Positions 7,782 through 16,993 are shown, counted from the stretch's first letter. The stretch: 60,679 nt of DNA from DASYPQ01 sp041488095 (GCA_041488095.1 JBGPOP010000028.1:1-60679), one strand, 5' to 3'. Program-made: numbers and translations. Notes: generated by a model not told the origin, from the letters alone.

Positions 7782-9586
7782 CGGCCGAGCGCCTGCAGCG
7801 CTCTCTCGCGCGTCTCGGGGAACTGCGCGGCGAATTCGAGGGTTCGCCGCGCCTCGGCGGTCTCGCCCTTGCGCTCGAGCGCGACGCCGAGGCCCAGGTA
7901 GGGCAGCGGGCTGAACCTCCTCGGGCCGGCGGACTCGACGTCGGCCACCGCCTCGCGGAAGGCCGCGACCGCGTCGTCGATGCGGTTCAGGCGGTTCAAG
8001 TACAGGTTGCCGAGGTTGACGAGGGGATCGGCGGCCGGCGTCATCGTCTTCCTGGCCTCGCGGTAGGCGCGCTCGGCCTCGGCGAGCCGGTCCTCCGCGG
8101 TGTAGAAGAGGCCGAGGTTGAACCACGCGCGCCCTTCCCCGGGGCGGATCGCGAGCGCAGCTTGGAGGTGCTCGATCGCGGTCTCGTACCGCCCGTCTGC
8201 GCCGTCCATCGCGCCGAGGTTGTTGTGCGCGATCGACGAGGGCTCACCGGCCTCGAGCACGCGCGTCCACAGCGCACGGCTGTCGTGCCAGACTTCGGTC
8301 TGCTTGCGGCACAGCGCGAAGAGGAGTGCGGAGAGCGCGATCAGCACGGCCGCGGTCGCGGCGCGGAAGATCGTCCCGCGAACGCGGCTCCAGGCGAGGA
8401 GCAGCGCTCCTCCCGCGACGAGAGCCCAGGGCATGCACGCGACGTACGAATAGCGGTCGGCGACGAGCTGCGGGCCGGCCTGCGCGAACCCGAGGACCGG
8501 TGCCAGCGCGATCCCGTAGCCGGCCGCGGCGGCGGCGAGCCAGGGCATGCTGCGGCGCAGGCGGAACAGGATCGGAAGGAGCACCGCCACGGCGACGAGG
8601 CTCGCGAGAAAGCGCGGCTCGACGGCGTCGTAGCGGTAGGGCAGCTCGTGGAGGGGCGCGAGACCCGCGGGCCAGAGCGTCTTCTGCACGTAGAAGAGCA
8701 GCCCGTAGCCGGCCTGTCCGACGCGCGCGAGCGGGCCCCACTGCTCGAGCGTCCTGACCGTGTTGCCGGCCGACCTCGCCGCCCACGCCGACACCCAGGC
8801 CGAGGCTGCTCCCAGGAGGAACACGGGCACCTTCTGCAGCCAGACGGCACGAAAATCCTTCTTCCACCATGCGGAGACGCGGCCCGGCAGCCTTCGCAGC
8901 GGGTACACATCCAGTGCGATCGTCGTCGCGACGAAGGTCATCCCGAGCCCCTTCGAGAGCAGCGAGGCGGTGAGAGCGAGGAGCGCGGCGAAGTACCAGG
9001 CCCTGGACGCGAGCTCCGCACGTCGCGGAGCGCAGGCTCGCAGCCAGGCGAGCAGGGCGAGGAGCAGGAAGAACGCACCGAGCAGGCCGCGGCGCTCGGT
9101 CACCCAGGCGACCGACTCGGTCCGCAGGGGGTGGACCGCGAACAGGATGGCCGCGACTCCCGATGCGATCCGCAGCGCGAACGGGTGCGCGTCGGCGCGC
9201 TCCGGTTGGGCTTCGCGGACGAGGCGCACGGCGACGAGGCAGAAGAGCGCCGCGTTCGAGGCGTGCAGGATCAGGTTGGTTCGATGGAACGCCCGCGGGT
9301 CGAGGCCTGACATCGCGAAGTCGAGCGCGGCGGTGAGCCACGTGAGAGGGGCGTAGTGCCCGAGCCGCGTCGTCGTGAACATCCAGGCCAGGCGCCGTGC
9401 GTCGAGACCGCGGTACTCCGCGCTCTGGACGTAGAGGAAATCGTCGTCGAAGTTGAGGAACCCGGCGCGCAGCGCGGGCTGGAAGGCCGCGAACGCGACC
9501 GCTCCCGCGAGGAGTGCGACGAGCGCGCCGAGTCGTCGGGCCGAGCGCTCGCGCGCGCCGTCATCGCCACGGTTCCTCTCGGTCAC
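7778..9586 (-). CDS. TPR-containing TMTC-like membrane protein (third family member)
   Basis: About 602 residues: a short basic N-terminus, roughly ten membrane segments and four or five C-terminal TPRs (for example IAHNNLGAMDGADGRYETAI and GRAWFNLGLFYTAEDRLAEA). Shared landmarks are LNFDDDFLYV in the first loop, HYAPLTWL, FHRTNLILHASNA and FAVHPLRTESVAWVTERRG. This is a more divergent relative of the two proteins at 0.9-5.7 kb and matches the widespread tetratricopeptide 'O-GlcNAc transferase-like' bacterial membrane proteins. A membrane glycosyltransferase role is inferred. GTG 9586 is the likely start. The stop overlaps the end of nnrE by four bases (convergent CTAG). Confidence 0.8.
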   Translation of the reverse strand: MTERNRGDDGARERSARRLGALVALLAGAVAFAAFQPALRAGFLNFDDDFLYVQSAEYRGLDARRLAWMFTTTRLGHYAPLTWLTAALDFAMSGLDPRAFHRTNLILHASNAALFCLVAVRLVREAQPERADAHPFALRIASGVAAILFAVHPLRTESVAWVTERRGLLGAFFLLLALLAWLRACAPRRAELASRAWYFAALLALTASLLSKGLGMTFVATTIALDVYPLRRLPGRVSAWWKKDFRAVWLQKVPVFLLGAASAWVSAWAARSAGNTVRTLEQWGPLARVGQAGYGLLFYVQKTLWPAGLAPLHELPYRYDAVEPRFLASLVAVAVLLPILFRLRRSMPWLAAAAAGYGIALAPVLGFAQAGPQLVADRYSYVACMPWALVAGGALLLAWSRVRGTIFRAATAAVLIALSALLFALCRKQTEVWHDSRALWTRVLEAGEPSSIAHNNLGAMDGADGRYETAIEHLQAALAIRPGEGRAWFNLGLFYTAEDRLAEAERAYREARKTMTPAADPLVNLGNLYLNRLNRIDDAVAAFREAVADVESAGPRRFSPLPYLGLGVALERKGETAEARRTLEFAAQFPETRERALQALGR

Positions 9587-9971
9587 GTCCGTTCCGGTGG
9601 TTCGACCAGGCTTCTACCAAATCGGGAGTCGGCGCCGCTCCGCATCGGCCGGCGCACGCGGGAGCGACTGGCCGAGATTCGGAGGCGGCCTCTGCGCGAG
9701 CCCGGCAGCGGGCAGGACCGGCCACCCGGGCGTTGCGAGGGCCTTCAGGGACGAGGTCGCCCCGCTGGCTCCGACCCCCGAAATCGCTTCCAAGGGCCAT
9801 CCGCGGCCCCGCAGGGCCGTCTGCAGGTCTCCCCGCGCGGCCCGTCCCAGGCGCGCTTCGGGTGGCCTGCCCGGACGCGATGAACGCACCTCGTGGGGTC
9901 GTGGAAGGGAGGGGACCTATTGCGACTTGGAGGACCGTGGTAGATTTTGCATGTCCCGTGCGCATGGAACC

Positions 9972-9987
9972 CAGGCGGATCCGCCTG
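9972..9987. promoter_or_regulatory. 16-bp perfect palindrome, possible operator
   Basis: CAGGCGGATCCGCCTG is self-complementary over all 16 bases and lies about 110 bases before the start at 10096. No T-run follows, so a terminator is unlikely; a binding site for a dimeric regulator is possible. Confidence 0.35.
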
Positions 9988-10051
9988 CGTCCAACCCCCG
10001 GGCGCCGTCCTGTCAAGCTCCCCACGCGGAGCTGACCGGGCCGGCGACGAC

Positions 10052-10063
10052 CCTAGTACTAGG
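10052..10063. promoter_or_regulatory. 12-bp perfect palindrome, possible operator
   Basis: CCTAGTACTAGG is a perfect palindrome whose 3' edge is 32 bases before the ATG at 10096. It is AT-richer than its surroundings and placed where a repressor could block transcription. Nothing in the window identifies a cognate regulator. Confidence 0.35.
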
Positions 10064-10095
10064 TTCCCATCACTCACCATCTTCAGGAGAACGTA

Positions 10096-11535
10096 ATGCT
10101 TCGTCCCTCCCTCACCACAGCTGCCGTCCTGCTGCTGGCTGCGAGCTCGATGGCTCAGCGCAACCTGCACTCGCGCCTGCAGCCCATCACGGTTACGCCC
10201 AAGCACCTGGGCGTGTACCACGTCGCCACGGGCACGTGGACACGCAACGGCACCCTCGCCAACGTCACGGGCCCCGACACGATCTACAACAACACCTGCG
10301 CGGCCGCCTACTTCGGCGCATTCAACTCCACGGAGCAGTGGCAGCACAGGAGCCGCGTCCCCAGCCCGACCGGCCCGACGACGCCGGGCCTCTACTACCC
10401 CACAGAGAACGACGAAGCTCCGGGCTGCCAGACCAGCTACACGGTCAACGGCTTCCAAGTCGAGTACTGCTCCTCCCTGGTGGCGGGCACCGCCATAACC
10501 TGGGAGTTCACGTTCGCCAACGCCTACCTCGTGTGCGGCGGCGGCGACATGGTCCCGAACTACACGTTCACGGTCACCGGCCTCCCGGCTGGCACCACCA
10601 CGAGCAGCCAGAACTGCTGGATCCTCGACATGGACGTCAGCGCGACGACCCCGGCTTTCGTGCTCTCCGCCGACCAGGACGGCACGTGGACCGGCCCCTC
10701 GACCTCCGAGCAGTTCGGGTATTCCCAACAGGCAACGGCCCCGGTGTTTCTGACAACCGCAGGAACGGGCCCGGTCATCGCCGGCGACTACACCTGGCTG
10801 GGCGGCGCCATCACAGGTCCTCTGGTCCCCTGCACGGGCACGGACGGCACGGTCTGGGATTCGCCGATCAACCTGGCGGAACCGGGAACGGGCATGGCGA
10901 CCAACGACTTCTTCCGGATCACCGGCGCGACTCCCCAAGTGGGCGTGGGCTGCTACTACTTCGGTGGCACGCCGCTCGGCGACTTCTATCTGAAGCTGTT
11001 CGCGGCCGCTGGCTGCGGGCCGACTTCACCGATGGTCAACTTCTGCTTCCCCGGACAGAGCGGCGTCATCGGCTGCCCGTGCACCAACCCCCCTGCGGGT
11101 ACTGGCCTGGGTTGCAACAACTTCGGTGCGGGTCCGGTCGACAGCTGCACGCTGGCTGCTGCGGGCGTCGCCTCGCTGGCGGCCGACACGTTGGTCTTCA
11201 CCTCCACGGGTGAGAACAACACGTCGCTGACGATCTTCCTGCAAGGCACCACGAGCAGCGCCACCGGCATCGTGTACGGCGCCGGCGTTCGCTGCGTCAC
11301 GGGCATCCTGAAGCGCCTCTACACGGGTGGTGCCACGGCCGGCTCGATCACGCGTCCGGGCGGCGGTGATCCGAACGTCCACACCCGGTCGGCAGCCCTG
11401 GGTAACCCCATCCTGGCCGGTCAGACCCGTTACTACATGACCTACTACCGCGACCCGGCGGCGGCAGGTCCCTGCGGCAACACGGCGAGCACCTTCAACG
11501 ACAGCCAAGCCGGCTCGGTCCTCTGGGGTCCGTGA
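10096..11535 (+). CDS. Secreted protein with shared Cys-rich C-terminal module
   Basis: Protein of 479 residues with a signal peptide (MLRPSLTTAAVLLLAASSMA). The first 300 residues are Thr/Gly/Asn-rich and beta-like, with no family I can name. The C-terminal part begins with a Cys-rich segment (NFCFPGQSGVIGCPCTNPPA), continues through LTIFLQG and GVRCVTGILKRLYTGG, and ends with RSAALGNP and RYYMTYYRDPAAAG. The same series of landmarks occurs in the CHRD protein at 17126-18022, and the terminal YYRDP part also in the PQQ-type dehydrogenase at 15335-16939. AGGAGA six bases before ATG 10096 supports the start. A strong intrinsic terminator lies 50 bases after the stop, so it is probably monocistronic. 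Confidence 0.85.
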   Translation: MLRPSLTTAAVLLLAASSMAQRNLHSRLQPITVTPKHLGVYHVATGTWTRNGTLANVTGPDTIYNNTCAAAYFGAFNSTEQWQHRSRVPSPTGPTTPGLYYPTENDEAPGCQTSYTVNGFQVEYCSSLVAGTAITWEFTFANAYLVCGGGDMVPNYTFTVTGLPAGTTTSSQNCWILDMDVSATTPAFVLSADQDGTWTGPSTSEQFGYSQQATAPVFLTTAGTGPVIAGDYTWLGGAITGPLVPCTGTDGTVWDSPINLAEPGTGMATNDFFRITGATPQVGVGCYYFGGTPLGDFYLKLFAAAGCGPTSPMVNFCFPGQSGVIGCPCTNPPAGTGLGCNNFGAGPVDSCTLAAAGVASLAADTLVFTSTGENNTSLTIFLQGTTSSATGIVYGAGVRCVTGILKRLYTGGATAGSITRPGGGDPNVHTRSAALGNPILAGQTRYYMTYYRDPAAAGPCGNTASTFNDSQAGSVLWGP

Positions 11536-11586
11536 TGCACCTGGGATGATCCGCCGGTTCGCCCGGCGGGTCGTCCGCAAACGTAC

Positions 11587-11619
11587 GGCTGGCGCCGCGT
11601 GAGCGGCGCCAGCCTTTTT
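11587..11619 (+). terminator. Intrinsic terminator
   Basis: A perfect 12-bp stem, GGCTGGCGCCGC (11587-11598) and GCGGCGCCAGCC (11603-11614), with a GTGA loop is followed by TTTTT. It ends the secreted-protein gene stopping at 11535. Confidence 0.92.
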
Positions 11620-11656
11620 CATGCCCGCTCTGCAGGTCGAGCGAGCTCTTCCTCGC

Positions 11657-13792
11657 TCAGCGACCCGCTGCCGCGCCGAGTTTCGCGGCACGGGGATCGT
11701 CGGGGAACCGGCGCACGAGCTCGGCCCGGTGGGCTCGCGCTTCGTCTCCGCGCCCGGCCGCATCGAGCGCCTCCAGCAGGGACGCCTGGCATTCCCACCA
11801 CCAGGCCGCGGCGTCGGGCTGGGCGGCGGAGTTGGGATCCGGTCGAGCCCCTAGCGAGCGCTCGAAAGCCGCAGCCGCTTCGCCCGGACGCCCCAGCTTC
11901 AGGAGCGCTTTCCCGCCGACGTAGCCGCAATTGAACGTGGTCGCCTCGTCCCTGGAGAGCTCGAGGCCTGCCCGCAGTTGTTGCAGGCCTTCCTCGAGCT
12001 TGGCCTTCACGGCTCCCGATTCGGCGCCGGAATCCTGTAGCTCCTGGGACTCGAGGAGAAGCAGGCGCCCCAGGTCGTAGCGCGCCGACGCGTACACCGG
12101 AGATCGCAGAACGGCCTCGCCGGCGACCTTGCGCGCCTCGTCGAGCCTTCCGGACGCGAACAGGAGGTCGAACAGCGTCGAGAGCGCGACCACGTTGCCG
12201 GGATCGACCGTGATCGCCCGACGCAGGCTCTCCTCGGCTTCCCGGGTCTGCCCGAGCTGGCGCAGGGCGATCCCCAGATCCTGGTGCGCGATCGAGTAGC
12301 GGTCGTTCAGCGCGATCGAGGCGCGGAAGTGCTCGACCGCCCGGTCGAGGTCGCCGCGCTGGGAGTCGGTCACGCCGAGCTGCCACAGGCCCTTGCTGTC
12401 GCTCCGGTCGATGGACGCGGGGACCCGCTCGACCACTCCGATCGCCGCGGCGAGGAAGGCCAGCGAAGCGGCGAGAGGCAAGAGGCGTTTCTCGCGGATC
12501 ATGCCGAGGAGCCGCCAGCAGGCGTGCGCGGCGAGCACGGCCATCGCCGGGAGCACGGGCACGCGGAAGCGGGAGCAGACGAAGAAGGCCACCACGCTCG
12601 CCGTGTAGACGGGCAGGAAGCCCCACAGCGGAAGGATGCGGCGCCACGCGCGTGCGGCCAGCAGGAAGCCGAGCAGCGCGAGGGGAGCGAGCGCGCCGAA
12701 GCCCAGAGGCAGCCAGCGCAGCAACGGTCCATACCGGTTGGCGAAGAAGCTCTCGCTCGCATTGTTGGAGAGCTCCCAGTCGGTCCAGAACAGGCGCAGC
12801 TTCCACAGCGCGTGGGCCAGGGCGGCGCGCGGGTCGGAGCCGATCCACGCCCAGGCCTTGCGGCTGTAGTGGCTCGACACCTCGGAGGGTTTGAGCGCTC
12901 GGCCTTCCTCGGCCTCGGCCATCTGGATGGAGTCGTAGTACCCTCCCCACCAGTCCAGGCGCGTGCCCGGCACGACTGCGCTGGAGCCGTCCGAGCGCGG
13001 GTTGTTGCCGATCCAGAAGTTGACGCCGCCCTGCGAGCTGACCAGGACCCAGTCCTTCCCGACGATCCGGTTGTAGGCGGTGACCGACAGGATCGGCGCG
13101 GCGAGCGCCACGGCGAAGGCCGCGGGAACGAGCAGCCGCGCCGTGCCCGTCCGCCTTGCGCGTCGCACGAGGAGGACGATCCACGCCAGCACGAGAGGCG
13201 CGAAGAGCAGGACGTTCGGCCTCACCAGGCAGGCTGCGCCCCACGCGATCCCCGCGAGCGCCGCGCGGCTCGGCGAAAGCCTCTCCTCGATCCGCAGCGA
13301 CAGCCAGATGGCGAGCAGGTCGAAGAAGATCTCCAGGACGGGCAGCAGGAGCTCGCCCTCGAAGTAGATGATCACCCAGTAGAGTCCCGCGAAGAGGGCT
13401 GCGAGCAGGCCCGTTCGCCGGTCGAAGGCGCGCGCGCCGACCAGGTAGACGAGCCCTACCGAGGTCGTCCCGATCGCCGCCTGCACGAGGCGCACGAGGA
13501 GCAAGCGCTCCCCGAACAGCCGGATCAGCGCTCCCAGGAACCAGGGGTACAGCGGAGCGCGGAAGAACGGTCCGGGCTGGTAGGGTTGCCCGGCGGAAAA
13601 CGCGCGCGCCCACTCGAGGTGGTAGAGCGCGTCCATCGACGGCTGGGTGAAGGCGGGACTGCCCTGCGACTGGAGGACGTAGACGACGCGCACTCCGAGC
13701 GAGAGCAGGAGGATCCCGAACAGCAGGGCGCGGTGCCTCGGGATCGCCATCCGGCGGAGCGGAGCGCTCGAGGTCCCCTTCGGCGCGATCAT
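11657..13792 (-). CDS. GT39-type glycosyltransferase with C-terminal TPR domain
   Basis: Protein of 711 residues. Residues 20-440 form a polytopic membrane domain of the ArnT/PMT (GT39/GT83) class. Visible features are a first periplasmic loop with DALYHLEWARAF, the RAPLYPWFLGAL motif and WIGNNP in a later loop. Residues 460-710 are TPR repeats (LWQLGVTDSQRGDLDRAVEH, AHQDLGIALRQLGQTREAEE). Such enzymes move a sugar from a polyprenyl-phosphate carrier to lipid or protein on the outside of the membrane; the acceptor is unknown. The gene follows the sulfatase-family gene by eight bases in the same direction, so the two are likely co-transcribed. ATG 13792 is used; ATG 13750 is an alternative closer to the first membrane segment. 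Confidence 0.85.
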   Translation of the reverse strand: MIAPKGTSSAPLRRMAIPRHRALLFGILLLSLGVRVVYVLQSQGSPAFTQPSMDALYHLEWARAFSAGQPYQPGPFFRAPLYPWFLGALIRLFGERLLLVRLVQAAIGTTSVGLVYLVGARAFDRRTGLLAALFAGLYWVIIYFEGELLLPVLEIFFDLLAIWLSLRIEERLSPSRAALAGIAWGAACLVRPNVLLFAPLVLAWIVLLVRRARRTGTARLLVPAAFAVALAAPILSVTAYNRIVGKDWVLVSSQGGVNFWIGNNPRSDGSSAVVPGTRLDWWGGYYDSIQMAEAEEGRALKPSEVSSHYSRKAWAWIGSDPRAALAHALWKLRLFWTDWELSNNASESFFANRYGPLLRWLPLGFGALAPLALLGFLLAARAWRRILPLWGFLPVYTASVVAFFVCSRFRVPVLPAMAVLAAHACWRLLGMIREKRLLPLAASLAFLAAAIGVVERVPASIDRSDSKGLWQLGVTDSQRGDLDRAVEHFRASIALNDRYSIAHQDLGIALRQLGQTREAEESLRRAITVDPGNVVALSTLFDLLFASGRLDEARKVAGEAVLRSPVYASARYDLGRLLLLESQELQDSGAESGAVKAKLEEGLQQLRAGLELSRDEATTFNCGYVGGKALLKLGRPGEAAAAFERSLGARPDPNSAAQPDAAAWWWECQASLLEALDAAGRGDEARAHRAELVRRFPDDPRAAKLGAAAGR

Positions 13793-13800
13793 GAAGCCCG

Positions 13801-15195
13801 CTAGTCCTTCCGGGTGCCCGGGTCTCCGGCGTAGCCGACCGCGGAGAGCCTGCGGACTTCGTCAGGGGATAGAGTCACCCTGGGCCCGGGTCCGCGTCCG
13901 CTCGCGGAGGCTTCGCGTTGGACGCGTTCGAGCGTCCGACGGAGCCGGTCCGCGGTCTCGATCTCGCTGAGAGCGAGATCGTGGTGCTCGAGCGGGTCGA
14001 CGGTCCAGCGGTACAGCTCGCTCCTCCCATCGGGCTTCAGGATGAGCTGGAGTTCCCCCTCGCGCAGGCTGGCGAGCGGCTGGCCCCAGAAGTTGCCCCA
14101 GCCGAGCAGGACGGCGGGAGGGAGCTGCGCTCCGGAGAGACCCAGGACGACAGGGGAAAGGTCGCGACCCTGGAAGGAGGGGCAGGGAGGCAGGCTGCAC
14201 AGTGCGAGCAGCGTCGGGGCCAGATCGACGTGTCCGACCGTGTCTGCGAACTGCCTGGGCGCGAGGCGTCCGCTCTGGCGCAGGATCAGCGGGATGCGGA
14301 GCAGCTCGTCGTAGAGAGTGTGGCCGTGCTCCCAGTCGCCGTGGTCGAGGAACTCCTCGCCGTGGTCGGCGGTGAAGGCCACGAGCGTCGTGGAATCGAG
14401 CGCGAGCTCCGAGACGCCGTCGAGCAGGCGCCCGATCTCCTGATCCACGTAGGCCACCTCCCCGTCGTAGAGCCTCTCCGCGCGCTCGACCTCGGTCGGC
14501 CTGAGGTCGAGCTTCCCGGCGCGCCGTTCGACGACCTGGTGCCGTGTTCCGAAGCGGAAGCGCTCATCCTCGCGATCCTCGGGGGCGGCGAAGCGGCGCC
14601 GGAAGGGCTGGGGCGGCCGGTACTCGGCGTGGGGATCGAAGTAGTGGACCATCAGGAAGAAGGCCGCTCCGCGGTGCTCGCGGATCCATGCGAGCGCAGC
14701 GTCGGTGGTGGCGCCCGCGGCGCGAAGCTGCTCGTTGTCGCCGTAGGCGCGGGCGTCGAGGCTCTCGAAATCCCGCGTGACTCCGAAGGGGCGCGCCAGG
14801 AAGTCGACGTTGACGACCGCGCCGGTCGCGTAGCCCGCATCGCGGAAACGCCCGGGCAGGGTGGGGATTCCTGCAGGAAGTGCGCGGAAATCGCCGACCT
14901 GGCCCCCGGCCCCGTGCTCTTGCGGCGGCTGCGAGACGAGGAGCGATGCAAACGCCGGCAGCGTCCAGGGGGCGTGCGAGAAGGCGTTCTCGAAGCGCAC
15001 GCCCTGCCGCGCGAGATCATCGAGGCGCGGGGAGAGTCCGTGCGTCCCGCCGTAGGCGGTCAGACGGTCGGCGCGCAGGGTGTCGACGACGATCAGGAGG
15101 ACGCTCGGACGTTCGGGCGTCGGCCGTTGCCCCGCAGGCGAGCAGGCGCACAGAGCGATCAGTGCGAACGGGGCGAGGAGTCTTGCGGAAGACAT
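13801..15195 (-). CDS. Lipoprotein of the sulfatase/phosphotransferase family, Thr at the nucleophile position
   Basis: Protein of 464 residues with a lipoprotein signal (ALIALCAC). The fold is that of PF00884: LLIVVDTLRADRLTAYGG (metal Asp), HYFDPHAEY, FTADHGEEFLDHG and GHVDLAPTLLALC. At the nucleophile site the sequence reads WTLPAFASLL. The residue aligned with the formylglycine Cys/Ser of true sulfatases is Thr, as in LtaS- or EptA-type phosphotransferases. It may therefore cleave or transfer a phosphate ester rather than a sulfate; this is inference. The C-terminus ends in RLSAVGYAG, close to GLGYAG in the protein at 23024-24502. ATG 15195 gives the lipobox. The GT39-TPR gene follows eight bases after its stop, suggesting that the pair modifies one surface glycoconjugate. 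Confidence 0.82.
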   Translation of the reverse strand: MSSARLLAPFALIALCACSPAGQRPTPERPSVLLIVVDTLRADRLTAYGGTHGLSPRLDDLARQGVRFENAFSHAPWTLPAFASLLVSQPPQEHGAGGQVGDFRALPAGIPTLPGRFRDAGYATGAVVNVDFLARPFGVTRDFESLDARAYGDNEQLRAAGATTDAALAWIREHRGAAFFLMVHYFDPHAEYRPPQPFRRRFAAPEDREDERFRFGTRHQVVERRAGKLDLRPTEVERAERLYDGEVAYVDQEIGRLLDGVSELALDSTTLVAFTADHGEEFLDHGDWEHGHTLYDELLRIPLILRQSGRLAPRQFADTVGHVDLAPTLLALCSLPPCPSFQGRDLSPVVLGLSGAQLPPAVLLGWGNFWGQPLASLREGELQLILKPDGRSELYRWTVDPLEHHDLALSEIETADRLRRTLERVQREASASGRGPGPRVTLSPDEVRRLSAVGYAGDPGTRKD

Positions 15196-15210
15196 CGGCG
15201 CGAGGGCGTG

Positions 15211-15251
15211 AGAAAAGGAGAAGGCCCGCCGCACGAGGCGCGGCAGGCCCC
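15211..15251 (-). terminator. Intrinsic terminator (minus strand)
   Basis: On the minus strand GGCCTGCCGC (15249-15240) pairs with GCGGCGGGCC (15232-15223), one mismatch, and is followed by the T-rich tail TTCTCCTTTTCT. It lies 84 bases after the stop of the sugar dehydrogenase gene and just before the next start at 15195, so it separates the two transcription units. Confidence 0.82.
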
Positions 15252-15334
15252 TGTCATTCATTCTCCGCGGGGTGGTCTTCGGGGCTCGCGCCGATCGCGC
15301 GAGTCGAACGCGCGAGAGCTGCGTGCTTCGGCCG

Positions 15335-16939
15335 TCAATTGGCGCAGAAGGGCACGGACAGGGCGTCGGAGAGGTTGAGTCCCGCGCCGACTCCCGGGTC
15401 ACGGTAGTAGAACTGGAAGTTCCAGGTCGAGCCGGGGGTGATCACGGCCGGCGGCGCGTTGACGTCGAAGGCCCAGTCGGCATCGCCGAACGAGTTGGTA
15501 TGGATGACCGGAAGGCGGTGGATGTTGTTCGCGATGCAGCTGAAGCCATTGCCCACCGGGACCTGGGTCATGCCCTGGCCGTAGTAGAAGAACCCGTTCC
15601 TGCTCGGGGGGTTGTCGAACGCGAACAGGTGGAGGTTGTTCTGGCTCATGGCGCCCGTGCCGGAGAAGGCGAAGCTCGATCCGAAGCCGGTCGAATTCGG
15701 CGCCCCGACGCAGTAGTTCGTCGGCACCGGGCAGGGGGTGTCGATGCGGTAGATCTCGCCGCCGCTGAAGTCGCAGATGTACAGCTCCCCGTTGGCGTCC
15801 TCCCCGAAGGAGGTCGGGGTCTGGATGGCGAGCCCGCCCGGCGGGTCGAGCTGCGCGGTGCGGTTGACGAAGTTCGACAACGTGCTCCCGTTGTAGGTGA
15901 ACGACCAGATCGAGCCGTTGCAGTAGTCGGCGTAGATGTAGTTGCCCTGGAAGCCCGGGATCGCCGCGCCGCGGTACACGTAGCCGCCGATGACCGTGCA
16001 GCCCGAGGCGTGCGTGTACTCCTGGATGGGGGGCTTCAGGCTGGCCAGGCTGCACGTGCAGGCGGTCCCTCCGGCCAGCCCCGTGCAGGTTGTGCCCTCC
16101 ATGCAGCGCCAGCCGTAGTTCTCCCCGCCCGTGCTCGCGGCCGGCTGGAAGTCGACCTCTTCCTTCGTCCCCTGTCCCACATCGCCGATGTACATGTCGC
16201 CGGTCCCGCGGTCGAAGCTGAAACGCCACGGGTTGCGCAGGCCGATCGCCCACGCAAGCGGGATCGCGCTCGTCGGGAAGGGGTTGTTCGCCGGGACGTA
16301 GGTGGGCGGGTTGGCGACGTCGAACCTCAGCATCTTGCCGAAGTAGGTGTTCATCGACTGGGCGTTTCCGATCGCCGGGTCGTGGCCGGTGCCCGTGTCG
16401 TTGGCGGCCCCGCCGTCGCCCAGGCTGTAGTACAGCATCCCGTCCGGTCCGAACTGGAGGCAGCCGCCGTTGTGGTTCGACTGCGGATCGCTGTAGGGGC
16501 CGAAGAGCGTCGTGAAGCTCGAGGCGTCGGCGAGGTCCGGGTTGCCGGCGTTCACGAGGTACTCGCGCAACACCTCCATGCTGCTGTTGTCCGTGTAGTC
16601 GACGTAGAACTTGCCGTTGGTGGCGTACTCGGGGTGGAATGCCAGGCCCAGGAGACCGCGCTCGTCCGAGCCCGTACCGCCGCTGACGATCGGATCGATG
16701 TTCAGGAAGGGCGCGGCGAGCACGGCCCCGTCCTTGATGATCTTGATCACGCCGGCGTGCTCGACGACGAACAGGCGGTGCGTGTCGCCCGGAGGAGAGG
16801 TGAGGAAGAGGGGCTGGGTGAGGCCCGCCGCGACCAGGGTGCTCTTCAGCGTGACGCCCTGGCCGGAAGCTCCGCCGGCGAGAGCCGCGGACAGAACCAG
16901 TGTAAGCAGACAGGCGGTGGCGAGGGAGTTCCGGCGCAT
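15335..16939 (-). CDS. Secreted PQQ-dependent sugar dehydrogenase-like protein with YYRDP module
   Basis: Protein of 534 residues with a signal peptide (LATACLLTLVLSAALAGGAS). Residues 30-390 form a six-bladed propeller of the glucose/sorbosone dehydrogenase family: ERGLLGLAFHPEY, SNHNGGCLQFGPDGMLYYSL, LRNPWRFSFDRGTGDMYIGD, GENYGWRCMEG and YIYADYCNG. Members oxidise sugars in the periplasm with PQQ, although many homologues have lost activity. The last 130 residues are a separate beta-rich module ending in WNFQFYYRDPGVGAGLNLSD, shared with neighbouring secreted proteins. ATG 16939 gives the signal peptide; the longer frame upstream runs through a terminator hairpin. It is flanked by terminators on both sides, so it is probably transcribed alone. 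Confidence 0.88.
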   Translation of the reverse strand: MRRNSLATACLLTLVLSAALAGGASGQGVTLKSTLVAAGLTQPLFLTSPPGDTHRLFVVEHAGVIKIIKDGAVLAAPFLNIDPIVSGGTGSDERGLLGLAFHPEYATNGKFYVDYTDNSSMEVLREYLVNAGNPDLADASSFTTLFGPYSDPQSNHNGGCLQFGPDGMLYYSLGDGGAANDTGTGHDPAIGNAQSMNTYFGKMLRFDVANPPTYVPANNPFPTSAIPLAWAIGLRNPWRFSFDRGTGDMYIGDVGQGTKEEVDFQPAASTGGENYGWRCMEGTTCTGLAGGTACTCSLASLKPPIQEYTHASGCTVIGGYVYRGAAIPGFQGNYIYADYCNGSIWSFTYNGSTLSNFVNRTAQLDPPGGLAIQTPTSFGEDANGELYICDFSGGEIYRIDTPCPVPTNYCVGAPNSTGFGSSFAFSGTGAMSQNNLHLFAFDNPPSRNGFFYYGQGMTQVPVGNGFSCIANNIHRLPVIHTNSFGDADWAFDVNAPPAVITPGSTWNFQFYYRDPGVGAGLNLSDALSVPFCAN

Positions 16940-16993
16940 CGGGGGCCTTTTCTCGGTGAGGCTCGGTGGGGTGGGGCTCGTTGAAAGCTGGGG

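Larger units (their letters stand above)
9587..10095. other. Divergent intergenic region of about 0.5 kb
   Basis: This lies between the minus-strand TMTC-like gene and the plus-strand secreted-protein gene. I see no gene in it. Base composition drops in the last 200 bases, where two perfect palindromes (annotated separately) and the ribosome-binding site AGGAGA of the downstream gene are found. TTGCGA near 9919 and TAGATT near 9940 resemble sigma-70 boxes, but their spacing of 15 is short. Confidence 0.4.

Noticed and set aside
9919..9945. Sigma-70 promoter TTGCGA/TAGATT
   Set aside because: Boxes are imperfect and only 15 bases apart; kept as a remark in the intergenic entry rather than as a feature.
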